DNA of 64,000 bases from contig NW_004457639.1 of assembly GCF_000203815.1 (NCBI RefSeq), positions 806,001 to 870,000 of the forward strand. The letters are read 5' to 3'. This stretch comes from Cavenderia fasciculata (Eukaryota; Evosea; Eumycetozoa; Acytosteliales; Cavenderiaceae). This document shows positions 45,938 through 58,432 of the stretch, in pieces (the first letter of the stretch is position 1; each line of letters starts with the position of its first letter). A model generated the notes under the pieces. The model did not search any database. It was not told the DNA's origin and saw only the letters and a list, made by a program, of their open reading frames with translations. The position numbers were made by a program, and so were the translations under genes.

Positions 45938-48900
45938 ATGGATCCATATTACTATGCGTTGTACCAACAACAGCAACAACAAGCAGCAGCAGCAGCGGCG
46001 GCACAACAACAACAAATGGGGGGATATGTCGACCCGCAACAATCTACCTATGACCCACACTACGGACCGTCCTACGTCGATCCTACCTACTCGACGACCG
46101 GTCAGCAAGTTGCACAGCCAACACCAACCTCCAATGTAGACCCATACAACTATTCCTATGGTAATACCAGTGCCACTACAAATACATCATCATACGACTC
46201 TTCTGCAGGAGTGTCCTCTCAATCAACATCATATTATGATCCAAATGCTACTTCTTCATATAGTCAACACCAAGGATATGATCAAAATGCAAATGCCAAT
46301 TATTACCAACAACAGACAACACCAACCCAAACATCACCAGGATCAGATCCATATGGGTATAATCAACAACAACAACAAGGAGGATATGGTAATACATCAC
46401 CAAGTGGTAATACTAGTCCAAATTCAGTTGCACATCAAGCTACTTCTTATGAACAGTCATTTGGAACTCAATCAAGGGCATCTGCAAAACGTAATGCCAT
46501 GTTGAACAACAATAATGTCAATAATATTAATTATTCTGCTTCCACTCCGGCATTATCTTATGATCAACAACAGAGTTATGATCAACAACAACAACAACAA
46601 CAAACCTATCAACAACCACAACAGCAACAAACTAATAATTATTCATCAACTCCAACATTATCTTATGATCAACAACAGAGTTATGATCAACAACAACAAC
46701 AAACCACAAGACAACAAAATAGATTATCACAACAATATCAATATCCACCTACTACTACTACTACCTCAACACCAACTAGTTTAACTACTTCTGCTACTAA
46801 TCAATATGATAATTACTATCAACAACCATTGGATCAATCTCAAACTCAATCAAGTCAATCAAATTATCTAAATCCATCACCAACATTGACAAGAACCAAT
46901 TCAAATAGAATCTCGACAGAATATACTCAACAACAATTGGATCAATACAATGAATACTGGAGACACTATTATGAACAACAAAGACAACAAGAAGTGGACC
47001 AAGAGAAACAACGTGACCAAGAGAGAGAGAGAATCGAGCAACAACAACGAGACGAATACAACCGTTTGCAAAGTGAACTGGCCAAACAACGTGACGAGGT
47101 GGAGCGAATGAAGCAACAACTTCAACAACAACAACAAGCTCAAATGGCCAAGGGAGAGGAATCCAAGAAACAACTCGAAGCTGAACGTCAACGTATTATC
47201 GACTGGCAACAAGAGGAAATGAAGAGACAAATGTATGAAGTACAAAAGGAACGAGAGTTGGCTAGAAAGCACGAGGAGGAAGTCCGTGCATCACTGGCAG
47301 AGGAGCAAAGACAGTCGCAAGAAAAGTTGACCACCCAACGATACCAATTGCAACAACAACAAACTCAAATCGAACAAAAGATGAGAGACGACGAGTCGCG
47401 TAGACAAGACTATGAAAAGAGACAGTATGAAGAGACGAGAAAGCGTGAGCAAATGATCGACCAACACCATCAAGAACTCGCGCAACAAATCAAGCGATCT
47501 GAAGAACTGTCAAAGAGCAAGCAACGTGAAGAGTACCAAAAACAACAAGAAGAGATCAAGAAAAGACAAGAAGAGATTGAAAAGGAGAAACAATCACTCG
47601 AAGATAAAAAGAAAAAAGAGGAACAAGAACGTGAAGAGAAACGTAAAGAAGCTGAAAAGGGTAGACTACTCGAACAAAAGAGATTAAAGGATCAAGAGGA
47701 AATGCTTCGTCGTGAACAAGAACTATTGGATATTCAAAAAAAGGATTTAAAGATTCAACAACAAGAAGCAAAATCTCAAATAGATTCTTTACAACCAATG
47801 AGAGATATGTTAAATTCTTTACAATTACAACAACAAACAGGACAAGGACAAGGAGTAGTGAAACCAGCTTTACCATTATCACCACCTCCAACAGTTCAAC
47901 CAGTTGCGTCTACTCCAACACTCCCACCAAGACCAGCAAATAATTGGGATAAACCTGTTGCTCCACTTAATCGTCCACCTTCAATGATGGGATTAAAGTC
48001 GCCACCTGCCAAATCAGCACCAAAGCCACCTGCCAAATCACCACCTCCCCCACCTAGATTCCCAAACCTCGATATGAATGCTATTGTCGATGGTTATAGA
48101 ATCGGTGATGTAGTAAGAGCTCAAAGAGCATCTCGTAAATGGTTAAGTAGAAGAAAGTTTAGACAAATCGTCGAATTAAAACTTAGAGCTACCGATCCAG
48201 AAACTGAAACACTTAGAAAGAGATACAAAGCAGTTAATGAAGTTTATTCAACTGAAGTATCTTATTTAAATTCTTTATTAGTTTTACAAAATGTAAGAGA
48301 GGAGGAAAAATAATAATAATCAACCAATTTGTATCTCTTGACTAACTTATTATTTCTCTTTTCTTTTATAGTTTTATTTTATTCCAATGGAAGTAGAGGC
48401 AAAAGTTACAAAAGCATTCAAATCTGAAGAGATTCAAAAGATCTTTTCAAATCTACGTAGTTTAATTACTCTTAGTAATAATTTCCTTCATGAATTTGAA
48501 GCTAGACTTTCACATTTTCCCATTACCGTTGGTGATGTTTTCGTTAAATATGCTCCACTCTTTAAGCTCTATGTCGAATATGTCAACAACTTTGACACTG
48601 TCACTCCAAAAGTTAAACTCATCCAGGAAACCCCTCAAGGCTCTAAATTCTTTACCGAACAGAAAAAGAAATCAAGAGCTACCGCTGACATTAATAGTTT
48701 ATTAATTATGCCAGTTCAAAGAATTCCAAGATATGAATTATTATTAAGAGTACGAATTTATTATTTACATATATTTATTTATTTATTTATTTATTAATTA
48801 TTTATTTATTATTTTTTTGTTTTTAGGAAATTTTAAAAAATACTCATGAAGATCATGTTGAATATAAAAGTATTGATTCAGCTTATCAATCAATGAAAAA

Positions 48901-49332
48901 TATAACCAAATATATTAATGATAGAAAGAAGAATGTTGATAATAGATCTAAATTATCTGAAATTCAAAAGGAAATGAAAAATGCTCCTGTATGTAAAAAA
49001 AAGAGAAAAAAAGAATTATTTAATTTAATCAATCTATTTATTAATTTTAATTTTAATTTATTATTATTTTAGGAATTGCTTGCATCACATAGATATTTTG
49101 TTAGAGAAGGTCAATGTGTAGTTTCATCAACTAAAAAACATGAATCTGGTAACTTTAGTCTTATGTTTTTCAATGATATGATTATTGCTACCAAAAAGAC
49201 TAGTATCTTTTCATCTTACAAGTATGAATATCTTTATACTATTAGTTTAATGAACTCTGAAATCAAAGATATTGAATCAACTGATGGTATGTAAACAAAA
49301 AAGAAAAACAACCCAAAAAATGAATTATTAAT

Positions 49333-49363
<31 letters not shown>

Positions 49364-49524
49364 TAATTTTAGCAATGATCCGTATTGTTAGAGGTAAATT
49401 AGATTCAATTGATGTAGTTATGTATACTCTTTGTTTCAATAGTAAAAAGGAAAAGGATCAATGGTATGATGACCTCACCAATGAAGTATCATTGAAACAG
49501 AATATGATCAAAATCCAAAATTAA
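45938..49524 (+). CDS. Rho guanine nucleotide exchange factor (DH-PH) with polyQ head and IQ motif
   Basis: Five exons (45938-48292, 48372-48749, 48827-48988, 49073-49286, 49373-49524) give 1086 residues. The first 350 residues are Gln/Tyr/Asn/Ser-rich. A long Glu/Gln/Arg/Lys coiled coil follows (about 355-640), then a Pro-rich stretch (SPPPTVQPVAS.., AKSPPPPPRFP). A basic IQ-like motif RAQRASRKWLSRRKFRQ precedes the DH domain, which runs from about residue 755 to 960 (YKAVNEVYSTEVSYLNSLL, LIMPVQRIPRYELLLREILK). The PH domain covers about 970-1085 (MFFNDMIIATKK). DH-PH proteins activate Rho/Rac GTPases at the membrane. All introns fall in the DH-PH half and keep frame. Confidence 0.88.
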
Positions 49525-49898
49525 TCTGACCCAGACATTTAAACCATAAATCAATAATTAATTAATAATAACCTAACAATAATAATCATAATAATAATAA
49601 TAATAAAAATAAATAATTGTATTTTAAAATTGGTCGGTGTGTCTCTATCTCTACCCAGGGTGCCACATACATACAGACCAATTAGTTATCTCTCTCCCAC
49701 TTTAAACCAAAAAAACCTAAAACCAAAACCAATCTTTCAATTTCCAAGAAATGAGACACCCTCGAACGCTGTTCTATAACAACACCGACCATCTTAATCT
49801 ATGACAGCTGGACACGCATGGCCATCTCTGTCCTGGACACACAATTTTTACCATTCATAAATAATAATTAATAATTATTATTATTATTTAATTGTGTA
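49525..49898. other. Intergenic
   Basis: This AT-rich spacer has a more balanced segment at about 49630-49850 and no coding frame. It carries the promoter of the glycosylase gene. Confidence 0.45.
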
Positions 49899-50977
49899 AT
49901 GATCAAATATTCTTATACAAGAGCGACCATTCATTTTTGTTTAAACAACTATAACTACAACGGTCCCTTCTTTCTCTACCAATCAAATAAATTGTTTTCT
50001 ACTACTGCCACCACCGCTTCCACTATTACAACAATGTCGACCAAAAGAAAGATTACAACCAATCTTCAAACAAATAAAAAAGATTTAGATATAATGTCGA
50101 CAACACCAGTCGACGACAACCATCAAAATGTAACATTGAAACAAAATACAAGATCGAAAAAGAAAGTAAAACAAGAGATAGAAAAAGATACAGAATCATC
50201 ATCTGATGAGTCAGAACAAGTAGATAAAGAAGATGAAGAATCTGATGTAGAAGAATCTGAAGAAGAAGAGGAAGAAGAAGAATCATCTGACGAAAAAGTA
50301 GTGAAGAGATGTGGATGGGTTCCAAAAGGTGACACAGAATCTGCTAAATTGTATCAAGAGTATCATGATAATGAATGGGGTACTCCACAAGTATGTATTA
50401 CTACAATCTACTAGCATACCATATGATATATATATATTTATTGATATTAATCCATTTATATATATATATAATTTAGTATGACTCTGATAGATTATTTGAA
50501 AAGGTATTGTTGGAAGGACAACATTGTGGATTGTCATGGTTGACAGTACTATTAAAGAGAAAGCATTATAAAGAGGTGTTTCACAACTTTGATGCAGAGT
50601 GGATTTCAAAGTTGACAGACAAGGATATCGACCGATTAATGAATGACCAACGACTCATACGAAACCGTCTAAAACTAAAGTCGATCGTGTCAAATGCCAA
50701 AGCCTATTTGAAGATCAAAGAGGCCGGTGTTGACTTTTCGTCGTTTATGTGGTCGTTTGTTGGTGGCAAACCAAACATCAACCATCGTAAAGAAGGCGCC
50801 GCTCCACTCACCAAAAATGAACAGAGTGATGCGATGTCCAAAGCACTGAAAAGCAAGGGATTCTCTTTTATAGGTACAACTACTTGTTATGCTTTAATGC
50901 AATCATGTGGAATGATTGATGATCATTCAACACAATGTTTTAGACATTCCGATAATTTAAAAAAGAAATCTAAATAA
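49899..50977 (+). CDS. DNA-3-methyladenine glycosylase I (Tag family)
   Basis: Two exons (49899-50390, 50477-50977) give 330 residues. The catalytic domain starts at RCGWVPKG and shows YHDNEWGTPQ, LLEGQHCGLSWLTVL, IGTTTCYALMQSCG and a closing DDHSTQCF. The Cys, His, His and Cys ligands of the structural zinc in bacterial Tag are all present. The enzyme removes 3-methyladenine from DNA by base excision. The N-terminal 45 residues look like a mitochondrial presequence (KLFSTTATTAST). They are followed by a second ATG at 50034 with a basic start (MSTKRKITTN) and an acidic region, so nuclear and mitochondrial forms from alternative starts are plausible. Confidence 0.9.
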
Positions 50978-51722
50978 TAACAAATAATAAATGTGATTAA
51001 TATTATTTATTTATTATATTATCTACACACATCCACATATATATAATCGCGTAATATCAATGATGACGATGATGGGAATCCATGAGCCCATTCCACAAAC
51101 AACAACGTATTCAAAGATTCGGTCTTGGTTCCACTACTCTCCATCGACGAAACGGTCTAACTAGTTGTGGTTGGTGTGTTGTTGACACCGAAAATATTTA
51201 TAAATATCTTTGTGGTACATGCGTGACTTTTGACCACTGAAACGAATCCATTTTTCCCTAAAAAGTAGATTGTGTGAGAGCGAGGGATGTTCACTTGAAT
51301 CAAAGGAGGAGATGGGTGGGGCGACATTCGCATCCTTCCCCACGCGTTCTACCAAACACTTTGATGTGAATGGCCCACACCCACACTATCTTTGACGCTC
51401 TTTTTTCTATCGATAAAGGTTCTAATCGATATTTATTTCAGATTATTTATTATATTATTATTGCGATCTTCTTCTTCTTCCTCTGTCTCTTCTTCAAGCA
51501 CAATCAACATGTATATTTCTTTTTATTATTATTATTTATATTTATACAATTTAACGACGACTCTAGTGTTTTAGAGCTAGTACCGAAGACGACAACATCA
51601 CACGTGTTCAACTTTTCACACACATCACATTGTTTAAATTAAGGTACATTAAACTTTAAACTACTTTTATGATTTAAACAAGTTGACTATTTAAACAGTA
51701 GAGACAGATATATAAAAAGAAA
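50978..51722. other. Intergenic with balanced-composition segment
   Basis: Positions 51060-51360 have a near-balanced base composition and short open frames on both strands, none with a credible ATG or splice pattern. The rest is AT-rich with (CTTC)n runs. It could hold an unrecognised gene remnant or non-coding RNA. No tRNA fold was seen. Confidence 0.35.
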
Positions 51723-53350
51723 ATGTATTTTGGACCGACGATTACAAACGATTCTTGGGCAGGAGGAAACTCTGTCTTGGAAGGCTTAGTTATAACATAC
51801 TTGTCATTTAGGTATGTATTTAATCAATCAAAAAAGTTAACAACTTATATTGAATATATAAGAGGTCTAATACCTCTCTTTTTTTTATTTATTATTTATT
51901 ATTTATAGAATTGCAGTATGTGTTTTTATTTCTGTTTTGGCAGCCACTCAATTATACTTTGAAATCAAATATCAAACCAAAAGAACAATGCTCAATGCTA
52001 GACTTTTAACTTTTGTTGGTGTCATTTTATATCCACTTTGTAAGATATCTATATCCCCCTCATCTCTTTCTTACTCTTTTATGTATCCATAATATTAATA
52101 TTAATTGATTATAGTTAGAGTATTTTATACTGCATTTTATTGGAAAGAAAGAAATGAAGATGTAGGAACAGTATGTGATTTTACATCTTTATTTTCTATT
52201 TTCTTTCAAATGTGGTCTTGGACTTGGGTAGGAGCTTATTGTAAGATCTATTAAATATTATAAAATATTATTTAAATACTATTATCGTTATTTATTAATT
52301 TATTCTTATTTATTAATTTTAGGGTGTAGATTATTATTAGCATTATTTTCAGTCAATATATCATATAATCAAAAAGTATTTAAATTGTCTTGGTCAATTA
52401 TTGGAGTGTTTTTTACATTTATTGTAATGTACATTGTATTTTCATTGGCAGTGCCATCGATTGCATCAATGTTCTTTACAGGTGGATTCCTCGTATTGTT
52501 GGTTGGATTTGGTTCGGTTTGTGTAGGGTTTGGATTCTTTTTATACCGACAGATCTACCATCACAAGGGTGACCTCTTGACAGACAGAGTCAAAGCAATC
52601 ATCAAACGTATTCGAAATTTGGCCATTGTCATGACCTGTTCCATCATTGTCACGGTGGTTAGAGATTTATTCTATTATGTGGTTTTCAAGGTACCACTTG
52701 ATTCATCTTTAAAACATGCATCTAATGTCATTACAATGACTGTTGAATTTGTTTTGGCAGCCTGTAAGTTAAACCTAATTCATCATCATTATATATTATT
52801 TAATATTTATTAATTAATTATATTTATTTATTTTAATTTATATTTATTTATTTTAGGTATTATTATATCAGTTTCAGAAGAACCGATGAATTATTTGAAA
52901 TTCAAATGTGTTAATCCTAGTTTGGTGCCAAGATTCCCAACTGATGAGACAAAGGATCATTCATTTAATTCGGCAACAAGCAGTCTTTCACAAAAGTCAA
53001 CGTCCTTGTCTATTGGATCGTCACGTACTACATCATCATCAGTTTCGTCTTCATCATCAAGTGGACCCATTTTACAGAGTCCCAAGGCTAGATCTTCAAC
53101 CCACGCACATAAACATAAAAGTATTCAACTTTCAACATTAAATATTAGTAGTAGTATTCAACATCAATCCAACAATAATAATACAATTAATAATAATACA
53201 ATTAATAATAATAATGTAAATCATACAGCTGATCAGGGTACTAGTATAATAACTATTCAAAATGATGATTCAACAAGTATTTCCAATTTAGACGATCGTT
53301 TGGAAAGTAGCGATAATCAGAATAGTAATAATAATGATGAAACTGTTTAG
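51723..53350 (+). CDS. Seven-transmembrane protein, paralogue 1 (possibly THH1/TOM1/TOM3-like)
   Basis: Five exons (51723-51811, 51909-52039, 52115-52240, 52323-52763, 52857-53350) give 426 residues. After a short N-terminus beginning MYFGPTITNDSWAGG, seven hydrophobic segments follow. Conserved loop motifs are WSWTWVGAYWCRLLLALFS, FFLYRQIYHHKGDLLTDRVK and HASNVITMTVEFVLAACIII. The C-terminal 150 residues are a Ser/Asn-rich cytosolic tail (KDHSFNSATSSLSQKSTSL). The topology and the LLYxR..RxxxL..TC...IR spacing loosely recall plant TOM1/TOM3 proteins, but a different receptor-like family is possible. Two paralogues follow on the same strand, at 58433 and 60667. This copy has an extra intron in the first membrane-segment region. 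Confidence 0.72.
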
Positions 53351-53597
53351 TCATTCACCATTTTTCCAGACAATTAAGAGCTGAAATAATTATCACTCTT
53401 GCGAATTCATGTATATTTTCAAAAAGTATTAATAGTTTCCAAAACAAACTATTAACGAGGAATAAAACAACACAAATCACCTTTTTATTTATTTATTTTA
53501 GAAAAGAATAATTATTATATTGGTCTCTTGTTAAATTCAATCTTTTTCGGTATGGTTTCACGGATCCAATTAGGTTTAATATCTCTAGAATCATCTT
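53351..53597. other. Convergent spacer
   Basis: This 247-bp AT-rich spacer lies between the stop codons of the first seven-transmembrane gene and the importin-like gene. Nothing else is visible. Confidence 0.5.
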
Positions 53598-56500
53598 TTA
53601 TTTGTTATCTTTTTCTCTCTCTCTCTCTCTGTCTTTTATTAATATAGATAATAATGATTGAATATTATTAGATGTTTGTTGATTTGATTGATAAATAGCC
53701 AATTCATCAAAATCGAGTCGAAAGAAACCGTACTTTTGAAGCCTGGGATTCAATCTTGTATCAAATTCGGATATAATCGATTTAATTTGGTCGACAATTG
53801 GATGATAATTATCATCATCTTCACCAAGACACTCGTTTGGATATAATTGCATGATATGATAGAAGTTTTCGATACATTGTGTGTTTTTGATGTGATGATT
53901 GATTGGAAGTTTCTCTAACCACTCTGGAATGACTTTACGTACCAATGGAGACAATTGAGGTACATGTCTAATTAACTTTCCAATTGCTGAAATGGCATCG
54001 ACAGTTGCCTCAACCATTTCCTTTCCCTTGTCTTCTTTTCGAGATACGAGGTCTTTGAGTTGTCTGAGTGTTGTAAATAGGTATGGTGCAAATTGCTCCT
54101 TGGCATTGGCTGCAGCCACACCCAATCCAAATGCTGCATTTTGTGCAGACTCGTCACAGTCTGATGAAAGATATTCAATCATGACTGGAATGATTTGAGG
54201 ATACAATGCAATACTTGGTTGACCACCAAATTCACAAATATCTGAAAACATTTGTAGTATTGATTGCTTGATATAATTGTCTACTTTTCGGTTATTGATA
54301 AATTGCAAAGTATCTGATAAAATATCCATTACTATGATGACACGGATCGCAACCTCTTTTGTTTTTTTGACAAAATGACCAACCAATTTGTAGAGATTTG
54401 CCAGTAGTTCAATATTAGAGTCTTGATCCACCTCGTAGTCTTCATCTCTGTCGTCCACTAAAAGAAGACCAAACACCTTATTTTTGATAATCCACAATTT
54501 TGAAATGGCATTTGTGATTTGTTCGGAGGTCATGAAATAGTCTGCCATCATTTCTGTCAAGTTTCTTGCAACAAACAACTTTTTACTGAACAAATCGATA
54601 TCTTGGTCACTCCACGAACCAATCCACGAATCCAAGATACATGATAGTAATCTAGAGTATAGTGTTGTGGCTTGTTGACTATGGTTTCCATATTTATCGT
54701 TGCTTACACAGAGTAATGGATAGAAATTATTAATGGCACGATAACAAATATCAGTAGCATCATAAATATCTTGGTCATCTGCAACTTGGGTGATTGAGAG
54801 TCTTGTACAAACATTGACCAATGTCTCGAGATATGGAATAATGCTAGAATCGGTCCAGTCTAAAAAGTATCTGAGGCCTTTTAATGCACGGACCATCAGT
54901 CGTGCAATAGGCTCGCGAGTTCGACCGACCGATTGATTGAGAATATCCAAAATGATTTTCATTGTTGGTGCAATGTAGATTGAATAATCTTTTCCAAGAG
55001 TCTCTGATGCCTCCATACATATTTTGATATAATCTGAAAATATACCATATTCGACACCACACTTCATCTCGTTGAAATGTTCAAGAAAAGCTTTAAATTG
55101 CTTTGAGAATCGTTTACCATTTCTTTTTGCAAATTCGCGAATCGCTTCCAAGGCTAAATGACCAATTTTAGAATAATATAGTTCGGAAATTAAAATAATC
55201 TTGATAAAAATTGTATTTGAAAAGAAAAACTATAAATATAAAGATAATTAATTAATTGTTTTCAAAAACAATTTAGATATAATAGACATAAAATTAACCA
55301 AAACTTTTATGTCTAAAAATTCTTATTTATAAATATGTTTTTTCTAATTCTTTTTTTTTTCTCTAGGGTGTGATTTTATTAATGTATTTTTAAATAATTG
55401 TCAAAAGGACTGTTTAGAATCAATTTCACCAAATAATTTATTTATTACACTTGAAAATTTATTAGAAACACCACGTATTTCTATTTTAAAAAGTACTTTA
55501 TATGCAATTACCTCTATATTTTTAGTTGCTGGAAAAACAAATACTTCTGTTTGTATTATTAGCATAATAATAAATTAACCAAAAACATATTTATAAATAA
55601 GAATTTTTAGTAAATACTTGCAAGCCAAGTTTACACGATCGTTTGAATCTTGATTTACTATTTCAATGGTATAGGGTAAGAGTTGATTGACAAGACTAAT
55701 CGAAAAATGTGGGCCATCCCTAAATACCTCTGAAAGAAAAGTAAAAAATGCGCATCCAACTCGAGGATTGGTATCAATGGCAGTTGACATAAAAACCTTG
55801 ATAATTTTCTCCATTTCTTGTCCAATAGACTCTGATTGGTCATAATGTTCAGTCAAATAGGGAACCATTTTAGTATAGAGTAACAATGAGACATATCTAT
55901 CTTTCCAAAATGTTGAGACCACTCTTCTTTTGCATTCCTCTAGAATGATATTTGATAGAACTGGATTTGCTAAAAACTGTGCAAATTCTTTAATCGTTTG
56001 TTCATCTGAATAATCTAAAACCTCTTTTGAATACCCTGAGTACTCGTCTGAATCATCAGAATCTTCCAAATCCGAATCATCAGAGTCGTCTGAATCATGG
56101 TTTTTTTTTTTTTCATCAATATCATTATTCCAAATGTCTAGATCTATTTCTTTAACTTTACAAGAAACATTTGAATAGATTAATGATACAAATTGTTCGG
56201 GTTGTTGTTGTTGTTGATCCCATTCTACGAGGTCATCACTTGAAACTGATAATAACATTTTGAGTGTCATTCCTATGACTGGTAATTCCAAAGACGTTTC
56301 TGGTTGTTTTAAAATGGGCATGAATGTTTCAATGGTGATTCTAGCATGGTGATTGGTAAACCAGTCTGATGAAGCATTTGATAATCTTTGGATGGCGTAA
56401 CTGACGTATTCCATTTCACCTGCACGAAAAGCTTGACCAATAAGTGACATGATCCATGGAATGACTTCATCACGAATAGAATCAAAATCGATAAAATTTA

Positions 56501-57187
56501 ATAGCTCCAACGATTCCCATCGAATTCTCTTACTACTATTAATACTATTATTGTTCTTTAGTCTGGTTACCACGATGACCATTTCTATCGATGAATCAAT
56601 ATTAATACCACGCATCCTGTCCAACAACCGCATTCCTGTATATATTGAAGACTCGTTTTCATTTTCGATCAGTTCTATCAATACAGTTTTAATATAATCT
56701 CTTCTTTTATCTATAGATTCAAATTAATTTTATAAGATATTCAAAATATTGGTTATTCTAAATATCATTATTCTGTTGGATAAAGTAAATTAGATGCTGA
56801 TTGAATTGATGCAACAATCATGTCCATATTCTTGTTTGACTTTGCTTGTTTGGTTGATTCTATGATTTTTGATTTTAATAGATCAACTAGTAAAGCTTTG
56901 TTTGATGTTTGTTCCATTACAACACTTAACAATCTATTTGAATTTGATAGAATCTATAATAGTTGGGAAAAGGTATTTAAGTAGATTGATCGATAGAGGA
57001 GGAGGACTAGATAGATATCTATTATAATTACAGTTTCATCTTGACTATTGCTTAAAAGATAGAATAACCATGAAATAACATCTTCAATTTGTTTATCAAT
57101 GTATTTTTGTATTTGTATTTGTATTGTTTTATCATCCTCTTGTTCAACGAGTTGAATAAATTCTAATGGAGGCGAACCATTCATCAT
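53598..57187 (-). CDS. Importin-5/RanBP5-like HEAT protein, possibly disrupted
   Basis: Minus-strand exons at 57187-57034, 56967-about 56775, about 56713-55613 and about 55152-53598 together spell an importin-beta-type protein of about 990 residues. The C-terminal part matches IPO5/Kap121 best: DESAQNAAFGLGVAAANAKE, then EATVDAISAIGKLIRHVPQL and VIPEWLEKLPI. An acidic Asp/Ser run lies in the middle. Importin-5 carries ribosomal proteins and histones into the nucleus. Two joins fail: the second exon runs into TAA after NLLYPTE with no GT donor in phase, and the join between ..NLACK (55613) and ALEAIREFAK (55152) is about two bases out of phase. The second gap contains an inverted-repeat block. 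The gene may be a pseudogene or use unusual splicing. Confidence 0.6.
55313..55610. mobile_element. Inverted-repeat-flanked block (MITE-like) inside the importin-like gene
   Basis: A 30-bp arm at 55313-55342 (CTAAAAATTCTTATTTATAA...) is repeated as a perfect reverse complement at 55581-55610. About 238 bp lie between them. On the plus strand the inner block reads like a 3' terminal exon: a T-rich run and CTCTAG acceptor at 55360-55376, then an open frame (INVFLNNCQKDCLESISPNN...) ending at TAA near 55578. No target-site duplication is evident directly outside the arms. A transposon with a captured gene fragment, or a foldback within the intron, are both possible. No transposase is present. 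Confidence 0.55.
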
Positions 57188-57510
57188 TAAATAGTATGTA
57201 AAAATAAATACACAAAAGAAGATTAGGGTGTGAAAAAAATGAATAAGATTGTTTGTCTATACGTATTCTCTCTTTATTATTTTCGATGCTCCTAAAAGAG
57301 CACCCATATATGTTTAGAATAGACTTGAAAAAAATTACCCATGGTTGATATTTAATTAAGAGAGAGAAATTATCTCTAATTCTTTAGAAGTCCATATGCG
57401 TATTTATTACTTTTAATTTTGTAAACAAACTAAAAATATTGGGCATTTCATTCAGCTCATTTTCTTTCTTTAAATAAATAAATAATTAATAATAAATTAA
57501 AGTTTAATAC

Positions 57511-57567
<57 letters not shown>

Positions 57568-58432
57568 TTAAGTGTCATTGAATAATAATAATAATAAATA
57601 AAACGATTGTATATTATAAAAGGTTGAATAAATTAATCATTTCTTTGTTTTTTTTTTTGTCATGATCAATCAAATCTTTGCTTTAATATCTGATCAATAT
57701 TAATGATGATGAAGATGATGATGATGATCGATTAGTGGTAGTAGTGTTCATTGGACAGACACCAATTTTTGGTAAACAAGTCTCATTATCTAACACCCCA
57801 CCCCACCATTGTCACAAAACAGTGTATTAATTTCTATTTAATTTTTGGTGATCCACTGCTATACCCACCACCACCACCCCATATTTATCGATCTCTCCTT
57901 CTCTCCTCATCTTTTTTTCCTCTTGTTCGATACCACACCATATTGATTTTAGATCATTAAGCATTATGATAATAATCATGATGATAATAGAAAATTAACA
58001 TTACAATTAGCCAAGGATTCAATTTGATCATTTCTATTTATATTTCTATTAATAATTTTATTTATTTATTCCTTAAACTTTTAAACCATTCATTGCATCG
58101 AACCCACACCCTCTCACCCACTCACCATATATATACATATAAATTTATAATATTAGTATTATTTAAACACCAGTCATAATTTAATTCGTATAACTTTTTT
58201 CCCTCCTCCTCCAACTACAACTTGTTAATTTTCTATTAATGGTTCTTCAACAAACAAAATATATTTTTAAATTCATTGTTGTTGCTTGTGTTTGTTGTTT
58301 GTCTATACTATATCTTGTTTCGTAAGAGTTAAGCTATACTTGTTAATACCAAAAAAAATTAATTAAGTTTTGATCAAAAAAGTAGCAAGTTAAACATATT
58401 TAATATTAATCACAGATTCCATCACCATCATC
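57188..58432. other. Intergenic with (TA)n tract and leader ORF
   Basis: This 1.2-kb region has a (TA) tract at about 57514-57562 and (GAT)n near 57707-57729. A 28-codon hydrophobic frame (58239-58325, MVLQQTKYIFKFIVVAC) stops at a GTAAGAG donor-like site, and an acceptor-like CACAG precedes the next gene's start. It may be a 5' leader with a small upstream frame. No other gene is evident. Confidence 0.4.

Noticed and set aside
51161-51355. Minus-strand frame containing WIRFSGQKSRMYHKDIYK
   Set aside because: It starts only with a non-ATG codon, no flanking exon could be joined, and there is no family match. It may be a remnant, but this cannot be supported.
57514-57562. (TA)n tract as a possible origin or cruciform
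   Set aside because: Such tracts are common in dictyostelid spacers, and nothing nearby gives it special meaning.
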